Source of the DNA: Corticium candelabrum
Lineage: Eukaryota > Porifera > Homoscleromorpha > Homosclerophorida > Plakinidae
Assembly (NCBI RefSeq): GCF_963422355.1
Contig: NC_085091.1
Location: 8,055,342-8,119,341, forward strand
DNA: 64,000 bases
Reading direction: 5' to 3'
Within the stretch, counting starts at the first letter, position 1. Each line of letters begins with the position of its first letter. Positions 34,081-64,000 of this stretch are shown here, piece after piece. Under the pieces are notes generated by a model that was given only the letters and a program-made list of their open reading frames with translations, was not told the origin of the DNA and ran no database searches. The translations under genes and the position numbers were made by a program.

Positions 34081-37000
34081 TTATGACTTTGCAATTTTCA
34101 CTAACAGTCCATATGGTATCACTGCTCCTCGTTCTTTAGTTGACCATTCAATCTCTTTATTAGGAATCTTTGCATCTAGAGGACTGACACACTTAACGGT
34201 GAGGTCTCCCTTTGCGTAGCTTCCTGGCCTGATCCGAACCTGAAACGCCACTTGAGCAATATACTTTTTCCTTGTAAGGGGATCAGTAAACCTGCACAAG
34301 CATCTACCATTGTAGCAAACAATACATAATCTAAAGTACTAATTACCCTACATAATTAACATCAATATTAAGGGAAAATGCCAGTTATATTAGAATGTCA
34401 ACAAACAACTACCAAGAAACTCATTTCATATTTCCAAGCCTCTTGTTTTGCCATACAAACATAGCATTACTGCAATTCAATTGTATTGACTTATATTCAA
34501 TTAGTCTGTACCATATCACACTCTAAACATCTTTAGTAAATGCACATATATTGCAAAAAACAAAAATTCCATTACGTGCACGGTGAAGTTTCATGCTAAA
34601 CGAATCTCCAAACAGTGTCATACATGGACAAAATCGGTTAAACTTGAGTTAGCAGACAAGACGTCAAACAACACATACACGCCTCTGGCATGTTGTAAAC
34701 TCTCTCTCCAATTCTCATTGGCGCTCACAGCAACCCCCTCCCCTCCTAAGCTTTATTGAACAACTTCACCTGCTGTTGAAATAGTTTGGTAGCAGTAAAT
34801 TTTGTGCCTTGCATAAGCTCATAAAATCCTTAATTCCAAGTAGCACTAAGCATCAAGATATAATAAAGAATATATCTAATTCTGCACCAGCTAGATACTA
34901 AAAAGCAATTGACCAAACTCCATTGCAATATCACCATTCTTAGCACAATGAACCTCCAACACTTCAACTAACTGCTCAGGATGCAACTCTATTGTGTCAC
35001 ATTTGAATGTAACAGTATCAAGATAGATGCCTTCTCTCTCCTCGCATTTCAAAAACACACTGCTTTCCACTTTCAATGTCACCCGCCTCACTTACTTATA
35101 AATGCCAGCACAAGCATATTATATGATATGTAGCTTAAATGTTGTGCATAACTTTTGACAACATAAAGTAGCACTTCAACTATTAAAACTATAATAAAAA
35201 TATATGGTGGTCCCACATTACAGCCTTTTATGCTAATTGCAAGCATACTGCCAACCATAATACTCGTACTACTACTTTGAGAAACATCACCATACAACAA
35301 AGACTTACTCTGTTTTCTTAGCATAGACTTGTATACCAGCGTATTTTATTGTTGGAGACACAAAAATCTTCTTGGTGTCAAATCCTTTTGGCTTCCACTT
35401 ATCATTGTAATGGCCTTTTCCCTCAGCTATGGTTGTACCACCCAAAGCAACATCACCTAAAATCAAACCAGTAGCTACATAAATGTTTATAATTCAGTTC
35501 CACCTTGCCATACCAGGTATTAAAAAGTCACCAGAATCCAGTATTGGCCGCACATTGGCTGGTTGTGTTCCATGAAATGCAACGTGCCATTTGTTATTAA
35601 TGTCCAAACTTTCAGCACGTGCCGGAAGCCTTTCATAACCAAAATCAGCATACTAGTAACGCACAAGCTACCACAACATCGACATTACTTTAGAGCACTT
35701 CGAGCCCAACCAATAGGCAGTGCGTATGTACTTGGTGGATCACCACGTTCATAATAATTTAAATCATGTCGACTAGTGTGACATTCCAAACAATAGCACA
35801 GATCATATTGCCGCTCCATGAATGCACCTACACAATACACAGCTCTAGCAATCAAATGACAGGTAAATCAAATAGTTAATTTGTCACCAGGTATAGCAAG
35901 TGAGGCAACAAATCTTCGACACAGCTCCTGGTAAGAGCACTTTCGCTTAGTAACTACACTTTTAGAACTACGCACTGCTTCTGACTCTGGTTTTGCAACC
36001 AATAACTTTGCAGGCAGTGAAATTTGCATTTCCATTTTGCTGTCGGCTATAAAACAAGCTGGCATTCCTGTTTGAGGTATCTCATTGTCAGTTAACAGCT
36101 AGCATACCCTTCTCGTCTTCTTTCTCATCTTCTTTCTCATCTTCTTTCTCCTCTTCATCTCCAACTCCCACAATCTTCACCTGTTCAGCCATTCCATATA
36201 CATCAACAACAGCATAACACTTGGGTGGTATATTAGGTGCTGCTTCTCCTTGATCTTTTCCATTGATCAGTAGATGCATTCCACCCTCACGTATACAAAC
36301 TGCTATTTCATCTCCAACAGAAAGGGTATCCAAACTGCTGCAATACCTGTCCTTCACCTAACACAAGTATCATCCAAGTGTCACTAAAATGCAAACGTTT
36401 ACTACACCTTTTGGCTGTCAACATGTACGGATGAAGAGCTGACAATGACAGCATTTCTCTTCAATGCAGTTGCTGTTTGGTGGGAAACAATAACGTCAGG
36501 ATCTTGCCCTACTACTCCAATCATCAAAGATCCAGACCACGTCTTGTTCAACTTGAGTACACGGATCTATTACAGATGTATATTAGACCATACTTTCAGC
36601 TATGGTAACCTCCATCTCTTACACCTGAAAAAGTTGATTTACTTCCAGAGGTTGGTGACTGCATACCACACCACAGTTGTAACTAGCTGTTCTTGCAGCA
36701 GTTCTATTTCCATTGCTAAGACTAATATTCTTTCCACAGTTTTTCCAAAACTCATACCTTGTTATCAAAAAGTTCATAATACCTTAACAAATACAGCAAT
36801 GATATCTACCTACTGGACTGGTTTTGCTGGTGTTGTTGATACTTCCTTTCTTGATTCTTTCCTCTGCACAAATAGAGAGATTACATTTCCTCTTGCAATT
36901 AATGGTAATGTTGCAGTAACAATGTTTAGCGTTTACACAAGTTCATCTCCAAGATAATCAATCAGTGACATCCTGTCCCCACATTCCTTTGAGTCAAAAC

Positions 37001-38124
37001 ACTCCACCCACGTGCACTCTTTCACATTGCAGGAAAAAACAGTCACTATGGCACTCTATTTCTATATGTTTGCATATACTGTTTACCCTCACTAACAAAT
37101 TCACACACGATTATCACTAGAAGAGACTAGATTTTGTAACAGACACTCGCAAATCACTAAGCGTTCAGATGTCAAAACCTGTTCTACCTGTTCTGCCTGT
37201 TTACTTTGTACCCCACACGCGTCCACCCGCCCCCGCCTGGGGTCACATCCGTTCTACAGTATTTGACCCTAGAGTATGTTTGTTGTCTGATCTGCAGCTC
37301 ACCTCAGATGGAGATCTAAACCCGTCGAATTCCGGGGACTCTTCTGTGAATTACAACAAAACAAGCTTACCTATCGCCTCTTATTTCAAAGAAGGGTATG
37401 GCGACCATTAAAGCATTTCCTTACGTTTCTTGCTCCGAATCACTACTTCGTCCGTCTGTCCATACAAATCAACCACTGCGTAAACCATCTAAAAAAACAA
37501 GCAGATCAAGAGTGTCGCTAGGGTTCGTCTGTGCATGGCACAAACTGGAGGAATGCCTTTGACAGCGACACCCTGATCATGACCGTTGATGTGAATATGC
37601 ATTGAACCGTCAGACTCTCTAACTACCCCTACTCGATCCTTTTCCTGCCAAACAAAAAACAGTCAAAGACAACTCAAACACAAAATGCTACATAGTAGTG
37701 TTTCCGTAATACCTATAACAACAGAACTGCATGCCTGTCTGAGAAAGATTAGAACATGTAAAGAAGGCAATGTGTCCTAATTAGTTAATTAGGAATTTCA
37801 ATTGTATTTCAACATGCTTTACACTTGCTTAACCTTCAGACTGTCAAGTGATCGACAGTAGTTTTCCTTGTAAGTGCTCCCAGAGACCAGCACTGTGGAG
37901 CCTGACACCACCCAAGTGCTTTGCTTAGAAGACGCGCAAGTGTCTGGAAATCCAACTCGCTGCAGCTCCTCAGGAGAAATGCCAGTGAGACCAATCTCGA
38001 TGGATCCAGCCCAACGTTTAGCAATATTTACAATGGCAACCTAAGGATGTAGCATAAAACCTGCTAGAATATCTCAATGATATCAGAAATCAAGCACAAA
38101 CAGAAACTCGACTCATTAATCACC

Positions 38125-38179
<55 letters not shown>

Positions 38180-38673
38180 ATGTGAAAGTCCTCTCACTGA
38201 ACCCTCCAAGAGGGTACCCCATGGGACCTTGTATTTCTGGTAGTTCCCTTGCCCGGGGGAGGAAATACATGCTAACTTCAACCTTCGACAAGTTGAAGAT
38301 GGTGAGAGGCTAGGGTGCGCTAGCCTAGCAAACTGGTCACTTAAAACATATGTTGCTACTAAATGCAGAATAGAGCGCGTTCCTCCGGTGTGAAGACCCT
38401 ATTGCTATGACAATACAGAAACAACGATTGCAATGGCTGGGCCATCTGCTATGCATGAGTGACAATTGTCCCCAAAAACAACTACTTCGCAGCAGACTTA
38501 GTAATGCAACAAGACCAACGCATGGGCCTAAACAGAGATGGATAGATGTTGTCACAAGAGACCTCAGATCATTACATATCAGTCTTCGTGATGCTGATGA
38601 TCGTGCTGCTTGGAGAAGCACTATTACGCTGCGTTGCCAAAACCTATAGTGGGTATGGTGGAATCAAGGTTCA

Positions 38674-38743
<70 letters not shown>

Positions 38744-39511
38744 ATGTATGCATGTGTGAGAGAGTATTTTTACTTCAAACAGTTCGCCATTTCTCAGTGG
38801 TTCGCTGCTCAGCACCACACCCTTGTTAAAACTTCCGGTACGACGAGCTGCTCGATTGTTCTCACGCAGGCTAACAAGGTGACCACACAGAGAATGAAAT
38901 CGATGTAAGCCTTCCCAACCACCTTAGAACACAAACTTTAGCATTATGACAACACATTAAGATAATTGAATATTGTAGATTACCTGCTGGAAGAGAAGGA
39001 AACAATGAAACAGCTGTTCTGTTGTCCAAAACTCCATTTGTAATTGTTACCTCCGAACACTGCCCATACAAATCCACAACTCCGTAAGTTCCTGTTACAA
39101 CCACAAGTCAACAAAGCAGACTACACAAATGTGTATTGCATCAAACACCAATGGCAACAGCATACAATCTCAGCATAAAAGGAACTTCTGGGCAGGGTTC
39201 CTTTAAGTAAATCAAGAAAAGTCAGAAATAAGGCCCACATAACTAGCAATATTCTATGAGATTGATAACTTTCGTAAAAATGCACCATTAATTGCTCAAG
39301 TTTGTACAACAACATGGCTCATGTGCGCACAAACCATTACAAATGTAAAAAAATACTGGATCCATCTTAACACATGCACTAGAGTAAACAACGTAGATGA
39401 CGGTTAACAAAGTTGCTGAAACCATCAAGCAAGCAGACAACGACCCAATCTACAAACTGGAAAAGTAGCAGCAAGTCAAGTAGCATGCATGTTTTTGCCA
39501 TTCACAGTTTA

Positions 39512-39597
<86 letters not shown>

Positions 39598-42500
39598 TAA
39601 CAACAAGAAATAATAAAAAAGTTTTATTCCTCCTTTGTCATTTCATCTGCCTGTCTACATGTTCATCAACTAATCCGTCTGACAGTTTCCATAGTTGCTC
39701 CACTCTTCCCTGGTCATGTTGTCATGATAATCACCCTATTCAGTACAACTTCATTCACACTCATACATACCTGGAGGAACATCGCTCACAGCAACTCCAC
39801 CATCATGACCATCCAAATAAAAGTGCAAATCACCGTTTCTTGTCCTCATCACACCAACTCGATTTCCCGGTACAACGACATCTAAATTTATCCCATAACC
39901 CCTCAATATTGCACTACCACCTTTCATTACAGTTGAGCCTGATAACATCCATGTGTCATATGTAACGTCAGTCATGGTATCTGGAAACTCTAACTCATTG
40001 GGTTCAATGAGTGTAACTCCCATCTCCAAAGATCCAGACCAACGACTGACAGCTTCTTTGACCTCTATTTCAAAGATCTCTCCATCTCGAAGAGGCCGAC
40101 TAGTCAAACAAACAGCTCCATTAAACTCAACGTCAGGATTCACACGACTGGCAACTCGTTCACTTTGGTTTATCTTAACGTTTGTGCCACACTTTCTGTG
40201 AAAGTTAATGGACCGATCACCATTTCTGGTAGACAACTCATTGGCACCTGGTAAAATATTGTCTACTGTCGAACTAGAATCATCACTGAAACTGCTGTCA
40301 TCATCACTTTCAGAAATACTCTCATCATCACTTCCTCTCCATAAAATATTTCGCCTACTGCCTCTGGTACGTCTGTGAGGATGGTCAGAAGATCTCAATG
40401 AACGTTCATGTGAGTTCATATGATTACTTGCCCTGCCTAAAGACAGTAAAGGCTTATTATAGTTAATATATCTCCCATTTGACTCTGTGTGTAAATGTTT
40501 AAGTACAAATGTCTGCAGATATGTGGATGAGCCACCGAGGTACCAATGACAGTCAGGCAAGCAAATATGAAAACATGTCAACAGGTAAGCAAGCAAACAG
40601 ACAAGCAGGAAGGTATGCAACCTAATGAGCAAATAAGGATACAAAGACATTAACAAACAAACCTGCTAATCTACTCTCTGATGTTAGAGTAATCCTTGAA
40701 CAAATTCCATACACATCAACTACACCAAACACGTTGATGGGCAATCCTTGAACTGCTCGTCCTAAGTCTTGACCATTTATATAAAAATGGAGATCTCCAT
40801 TAGTTTTACGAAGCACACCGACACGATCTCCAATCTACCAAACACAAAACATTACATAATTGAAAACCAGAAAAAAATAAATCGTCAATCAGTGCACCAA
40901 ACTTCAATTCTAATAAAATACTAATTAAAAATTGAAACATTACCAAAAGATAAGCAGCTACACAAAAGGGCCACACCCAGAAATAATCAAGTTATTATAT
41001 GGGAAAGTCGTCTATATCTTGTCCAATAACTGCAAGCATCCAATCATGTAATTCCACAATTTTAAAACATGCTACTACAGCTCGTACCTTTCAATAATCA
41101 TAGTAGGCATTACACTTAGACACAATACAGTACACAGTCAAACAGTACAAAGTCCAAGCTTTTGAAAAAAGTGGCAGAATTGCATACAAAATAACTGTCA
41201 GTATGTGTACTGTCAAACAATTTAGTTTGTGAGAATACGGAACAGATAAAAACTGAAGCTATAATTCAATGAATAGTCCACTCTCTTTACAGGACATCAT
41301 TCACACTGACAGATGACACGCCCAAATGGCTGTTACCAACAAAAATTAGCACAATAATAGTATGGACATTGCTTTGCTTACATCACTTTCAGTATAATAA
41401 TAAAAATGCAATACTTCACTCATAGCGACTACCGTGGTCCACAAATTAACATCACTCTCAAAGGCAATTCTTGCCAAGTCTCCAGCAACCTACTTGTAGC
41501 ATAAAATATGAATTCCTACTGAGAATTCATCATGTTTAATTAAATTTTCCATATTAACATTAGACAATGCCTTCATAAAATGATCCTGTGTCACGTAATT
41601 ATTTTAAATAAGCAATGTACCTTGAGATAATCGAGATTCTCATTGTAGCTGTAACATAACTCATGACCATCACGTTGTACAGTATTGCCACTCATGATCC
41701 ACGTGCCTGATTTCATATTCATACTAGATGCTGGGAAGTCGTATTTGTCAGGGCTTTGAGTGCTGACTCCAATTTCAAGAGAGCCAGACCATCGATCAAC
41801 GAGCTCTTCTATTTTCACTTCAAATAGTTCATTGTCGTTTAACGAGCGATCAGTCATGACAACACCATAATTGAATTCTTCAGCAGGTCTAGAAATAAGA
41901 ATGCACACAATCGAGGTTCCTAGACAAAGTGCAAGCCACCAATACTGACACACTAAGCAGACGCTACATTGTACCATGACCATGTCACCACTTATAAGAC
42001 GGACATATGTTATACATACACTATCCAGAAAGCATTCTACTAAAGTTATGAGTCCATAATTCCAAACAATGCCCATTTCCTATTACACTAACGCATTAAT
42101 TAACAACTAAATAGTCCATAAGCACTGCTGCTTTAGTTAATCATGATATTGCCTTAGAAGCCCATGTCAACACACAAGTTAGTTGATATTACAATAAACT
42201 TATAACAATAGAATTGTAATTGCTAAGCAATCAGTATTGTGTTAAAGGGCAGTGGTTTAAACACAGTAGTTTAAAACTCAAAAAATAATTCCTTTCCGAT
42301 CCTTTCCAGCTATCAATATACGAAATAGCTCAGCACAAGACCACATTTTACACCAAAATAACACAAACAATCAGATTAACAAAATCAGACATAATTGAGA
42401 CAACATTGTAGCATCAAGCCAAGATACCACGTAAAATATGGGCAAGCCGCCACAACTGCTAAACTATTAAAAAACCACCACTATCGTTTTCTTTATCTGC

Positions 42501-44490
42501 ACGAATTGCATGTTGATGTGAGATAATAACTAAAGCATTACATTTACTATGAACAAACACCAAAACAGATCAAGAAACGTTACCTGACTCTATGAGCAGA
42601 TTGACGATCCTCAGAGACTCTAGCAAACTTTGCACAATGTCTGTGAAAACGCAATGGATCCACAGACGACTCGGATGACACTACATAGGGCATAGACATC
42701 AAATTATCTACAGTATAACCAACAACTCATCAAGCAACACACTTGAATTAACAACAGATGCTACCGGTTGTCCAATCATTTTTCCCGTAGCTTCAGAAAG
42801 TTTAACTTCAGCTGTCTGACCATAGATGTCAATGACAGCATAAACATTCGATGGTACACGTCTGGCAGCTAATCCCTGATCGTTGCCATTGATGAAGAAA
42901 TGCAAGTCTCCATTTCGTTTCTTCATAACACCTACACGAGACATTTCTGGCAGCCTATCAAGCACTTTGTCAGTATAGACATCAGATGATGCTCCATCTA
43001 CATCTCGGACCACTCCATCACCACCCAAAACCCATGTCGCTTCCCTAAAGTTAGTCAATGATGAAGGAATCTCCAAAGTCTCTGGCTTGTGACCTGTCAC
43101 GCCTATTTCGAGTGAACCAGACCATTTTTTAAGTTTCTTCACAATTACAACCTCAAACAGTTCATTGCCATTTAATGGTCGATTGCTAAACACCACACCA
43201 TTGTTGAATTCGTCACAAGCTTGATGTCGTGAAGCAGATCGTCTGTCATTAGTGATATGTACATAGCTACCACAACGAGAATGAAAAGCCAATGGAATCC
43301 TTCTATCAATGCTTCTGGATCTTTCCATTTCTCTAGGAGCAATTTTAACCTGAACACACTGGCCATACATATCGATGACTGCCCAATAAGAAACTGATGG
43401 CAAATTCATGATAGCAGGACCGAGACTTTGACCATTCACATAAAAGTGTGCTGTTTGATTACTGATCTTCACTCCTACACTGTCACCTTCCGCCAGACAA
43501 TCGAGACCATTCTGACAATACCTTTCACATCTAATACATCATACATTATTATTCTTCGCATAACTTTGCCATATTAAGATTTTCATAAGTAAGAACCAAG
43601 GGGGCAAAGGGGCCTTGGCACCCAATAATTCTCATGCATCAGAGATGTAGAGCCTTAAACCACAGTATTCATGAGATGTTAGCTACAAACCAGATCTTCT
43701 ACTCGGCAACAGTTTTAACATTTCACATAGCTATCAAATAAAACTACTAGTATAACTCTGTAGAAGAGTTTGTCAACAGTTTGCTGTATAAATCCTGAGA
43801 TGTCAGTCAGTAGGAGATTTGAAAGACATTCTCGTGTGATGCACACTTCCACTAAGCATACAGCATACCATGGGAGTTGCCCACACGTTGGGTCATCTTT
43901 GTGACAAGAAGTCAGTTTGTACACAATGCACTTTAGTTTGCAGATCTGTTGCAGTTGGTTTTAAGGTTTTAATTAATATATATTAATTAAAGATAAAGAG
44001 ATACTGCACATGTTGCAACAATTATCTATTGGCCACTCAGTGTTTGCAAATCTTCCTAAGCCTTTGTAAAATATACAATAAAGACAATTCATCGCGTGCA
44101 TACTTTCTAACTTTGTGCATTGCAGTATGTATTACTGTCGTCTACCTCATTACTAGATCATTACTATAAGTTATAAAATTGTGTCTACCTCGTCTCTCCG
44201 TTCACCATCACGTTATAACCAGACAGAACAACAGTACCATCCTTCAGTTCTATGATAGAGTTTGGAAACACGAATTTGTCCGGTGGCGTCGGTGTTAATC
44301 CAATTTTGATCGATCCCGACCACGTTGTGTGTCTCTTGACGAGACGAACTTCAAACAGCTCGTCCTGCTTGACCGGCTGCTTTGAAATAACAACGGCGTT
44401 GCTATAATGTGAGGCAAAGTCGCGGCGATACGCCACCCAGCCGTCTTCTGTTACAACTGCTTGCTGGCCACAGATGAGATGAAACATCAC
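34081..44490 (-). CDS. NEURL4: Neuralized-like protein 4 with six NHR domains, 19 exons
   Basis: Exons from the 5' end: 44189-44490, 42765-43521, 42584-42669, 41621-41888, 40663-40834, 39771-40436, 38984-39091, 38774-38910, 37834-38040, 37546-37644, 37425-37488, 36625-36782, 36408-36566, 36108-36357, 35888-36067, 35689-35827, 35514-35629, 35309-35456, 34081-34291. All are in phase and give 1408 aa (human 1562). Six neuralized homology repeats lie at about residues 1-158, 178-345, 360-525, 610-775, 788-950 and 960-1125, each with an FHxxCG-type start, WSGSxx[11 protein letters not shown]-like and VVDxYG motifs. The C-terminal region has the NEURL4-specific [38 protein letters not shown] and [10 protein letters not shown] blocks. 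NEURL4 is known as a HERC2- and CP110-associated centrosomal scaffold. Oddities: a Glu-rich EKED repeat after NHR6, an acidic Ser cluster before NHR4, a cassette-like exon in NHR3 and a possible alternative 3' exon. The exon 12 start is the least certain boundary. Confidence 0.93.
34891..35078 (-). CDS. Candidate alternative terminal exon of NEURL4
   Basis: Inside the last NEURL4 intron an acceptor (GTGAG|GCGG) would join exon 18 (phase 2) in frame and add about 62 residues ([14 protein letters not shown] onward, with [18 protein letters not shown]) before a TAG at 34891. An AATAAA on the minus strand at 34757-34752 lies about 135 bp further on. The translation looks protein-like but matches nothing I recognise. 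If used it would remove the conserved C-terminal block. Confidence 0.35.
36108..36165 (-). repeat. In-frame acidic microsatellite coding for EKED repeats
   Basis: The (GAAAAAGAAGAT/GAG)-type 12-bp unit is repeated, giving [14 protein letters not shown] directly after NHR6 of NEURL4. Confidence 0.8.
38127..38178 (+). repeat. (GT)n microsatellite in a NEURL4 intron
   Basis: Pure (GT)n of about 25 units between exons 8 and 9 of NEURL4. Confidence 0.95.
38344..38649 (+). pseudogene. LINE reverse-transcriptase C-terminal fragment, antisense in a NEURL4 intron
   Basis: From the ATG at 38407 the frame reads [15 protein letters not shown], then [13 protein letters not shown] and DADDRAAWR, the characteristic tail of endonuclease/reverse-transcriptase LINE proteins (RLRWLGHV...RPRGRPKKRW...DRxxWR). 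Only the extreme C-terminus remains. A (GT)n tract follows directly at 38677. Confidence 0.75.
38676..38742 (+). repeat. (GT)n microsatellite after the LINE fragment
   Basis: About 33 units; it ends 32 bp before exon 8 of NEURL4 (38774, the donor side in gene orientation). Confidence 0.95.
39514..39598 (+). repeat. Compound (GT)n(GA)n microsatellite
   Basis: (GT)n changes to (GA)n at about 39571, inside the NEURL4 intron between exons 6 and 7. Confidence 0.95.
41433..41489 (-). CDS. Candidate 57-nt cassette exon of NEURL4 (within NHR3)
   Basis: A segment bounded by AAGTAG|GTTGCT and ACCACG|GTAGTC encodes 19 residues ([19 protein letters not shown]) in phase 0 on both sides. It lies between exon 4 and exon 5, which join correctly without it. 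Inclusion would insert a strand-like segment in the middle of NHR3. Downstream codons ([10 protein letters not shown]) vaguely resemble the next NHR exon, so it may instead be a decayed exon duplicate. Confidence 0.35.
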
Positions 44491-44583
44491 GCAGTTGTTT
44501 GAGTTGATGTCGTGCGCATGCTCGTGAAGTCAGTGTGTGTTGTGTCTGTGTGTGTGTGTGTGTGTGGTGTTAGTCTGCAAGAA
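44491..44583. promoter_or_regulatory. Bidirectional promoter interval of NEURL4 and DPH5
   Basis: The start codons of the two divergent genes are 93 bp apart. The interval holds GTGCGCATGCTC, close to an NRF1 site, and a (GT)n tract at 44538-44567. Transcription start sites must lie inside this interval or inside the opposite gene. A further non-coding 5' exon of either gene cannot be excluded. Confidence 0.6.
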
Positions 44584-55132
<10,549 letters not shown>

Positions 55133-55626
55133 TTTATTAGTTTGGTTCTTATCGATCTCTGCTCTCGTCTGTAAAATGACTTTTACAAAGTTACGCCAGC
55201 AGTCAATGAAGTTTAGGCCCATCATGATATAGTATGTAGACACCTTGCATCTGGTGTGTGTGTGTGTGTCTGTGTGTGTGGTGTCTGTGTCTGTGTGCGC
55301 GTGCGCTCTGATGTTGTGAATTATGGGCCATTTAGTCGGCAATGTATGGGCTGAAGTAAGCATTAGAAGCAAAGACATAAACATTGTAGCTACATTGTTG
55401 TACGTTCTGATAAGCACATTTATTTCATGAGACAAACAGTCATCTTTATATTCAACAATTGCTGTTTGGAACAAATGAGGATACATTATAATGTATAATA
55501 TGGTAATTATAAATCATCCGGGATTTTCTAGTGACAAAAATCATACGCCATAAATCACATCGGTCAATAGACATCAATACAAATCTGCAGAAATATGTTG
55601 TTCGCTATACTCACAGTAAGTCATCT
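55133..55626. other. Intergenic region between convergent DPH5 and RERE
   Basis: Contains a short GT/CT-rich tract (55254-55310) and, on the minus strand, AATAAA at about 55426, roughly 200 bp beyond the RERE stop codon and suitable as its polyadenylation signal. No gene. Confidence 0.6.
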
Positions 55627-63666
<8,040 letters not shown>

Positions 63667-64000
63667 TTTCACACCTCGCCTACCCACCCAGCAAGGATAA
63701 CAAAGCCAATCTTGCCGCACAAAATCCAACACGAAACGCAAACGAATCCGAAACGAAACCTAAAAGATGACATACAGTTGGGTGAAGACCGATCGAGATG
63801 AGCACGCAGTGAGGCGTCGTACAGCACGAGTTTCGGTCTGAAAACAATTTGAGGTGGAGCCACTAAAGCGCGAAAGACCGCGACGTGTCGTGTCTTTATG
63901 CGTGGCCTCGGTCGCTGTCGGTGCAGCGAGTCGAGACGAGATTCACGGAATGGCGAATGAGGAATCCAGATGATTACCGATCGCGGTCTGAAAATGACCG
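63667..64000. promoter_or_regulatory. 5' flank of RERE
   Basis: Relatively GC- and CpG-rich compared with the rest of the window, with no other gene start visible. It probably contains the RERE 5' UTR and promoter; no TATA box is evident. Confidence 0.4.

Noticed and set aside
36445-36957. 170-codon plus-strand frame
   Set aside because: Antisense shadow of NEURL4 exons encoding NHR6.
36782-36957. Possible extra NEURL4 exon reading [17 protein letters not shown]
   Set aside because: It has splice-like ends but leaves the wrong phase for the next exon; the direct junction 37425 to 36782 is in frame without it.

Overview
The window is animal nuclear DNA. Genes are split by many short GT-AG introns, often 55-80 bp, with a few multi-kilobase ones. 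All six recognisable gene families (AGXT, IRF, membrane mucin, NEURL4, DPH5, RERE) are metazoan or eukaryotic. AT-rich spacers, abundant (GT)n and (CTGT)n tracts, a Ty3/gypsy element, LINE fragments and a THAP-domain DNA transposon fit an early-branching invertebrate. A sponge is my best guess, but that is inference from gene content, not from a marker gene.

Layout. 1.3-12.4 kb (+): an 11-exon alanine-glyoxylate/serine-pyruvate aminotransferase (AGXT) whose introns carry a LINE scrap and a THAP transposon with long terminal inverted repeats. 15.3-27.5 kb (+): four tandem interferon-regulatory-factor genes, called here IRF-A to IRF-D. A is canonical. B and D keep the IRF fold but have a rewritten recognition helix. 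C has only the C-terminal IRF-association domain. B looks like a mosaic of a D-type DNA-binding half and an A-type association half. 28.1-33.0 kb (+): two paralogous single-pass membrane mucins, both built on 18-residue repeats. 34.1-44.5 kb (-): a complete six-NHR NEURL4. 44.6-55.1 kb (+): DPH5, head to head with NEURL4 and with a 4.4-kb Ty3/gypsy element in its first intron. 55.6-63.7 kb (-): a RERE/atrophin-type corepressor with BAH, ELM2, SANT and GATA-type domains; one short exon was not located.

Gene models were built by hand from protein continuity and splice phase. AGXT, all four IRFs, NEURL4 and DPH5 each sum to a multiple of three with all junctions in phase. The most interesting block is the IRF cluster next to the mucin pair: expansion, exon duplication, recombination between paralogues and apparent loss of DNA-contact residues suggest a fast-evolving innate-immunity locus, possibly with dominant-negative or decoy IRFs.
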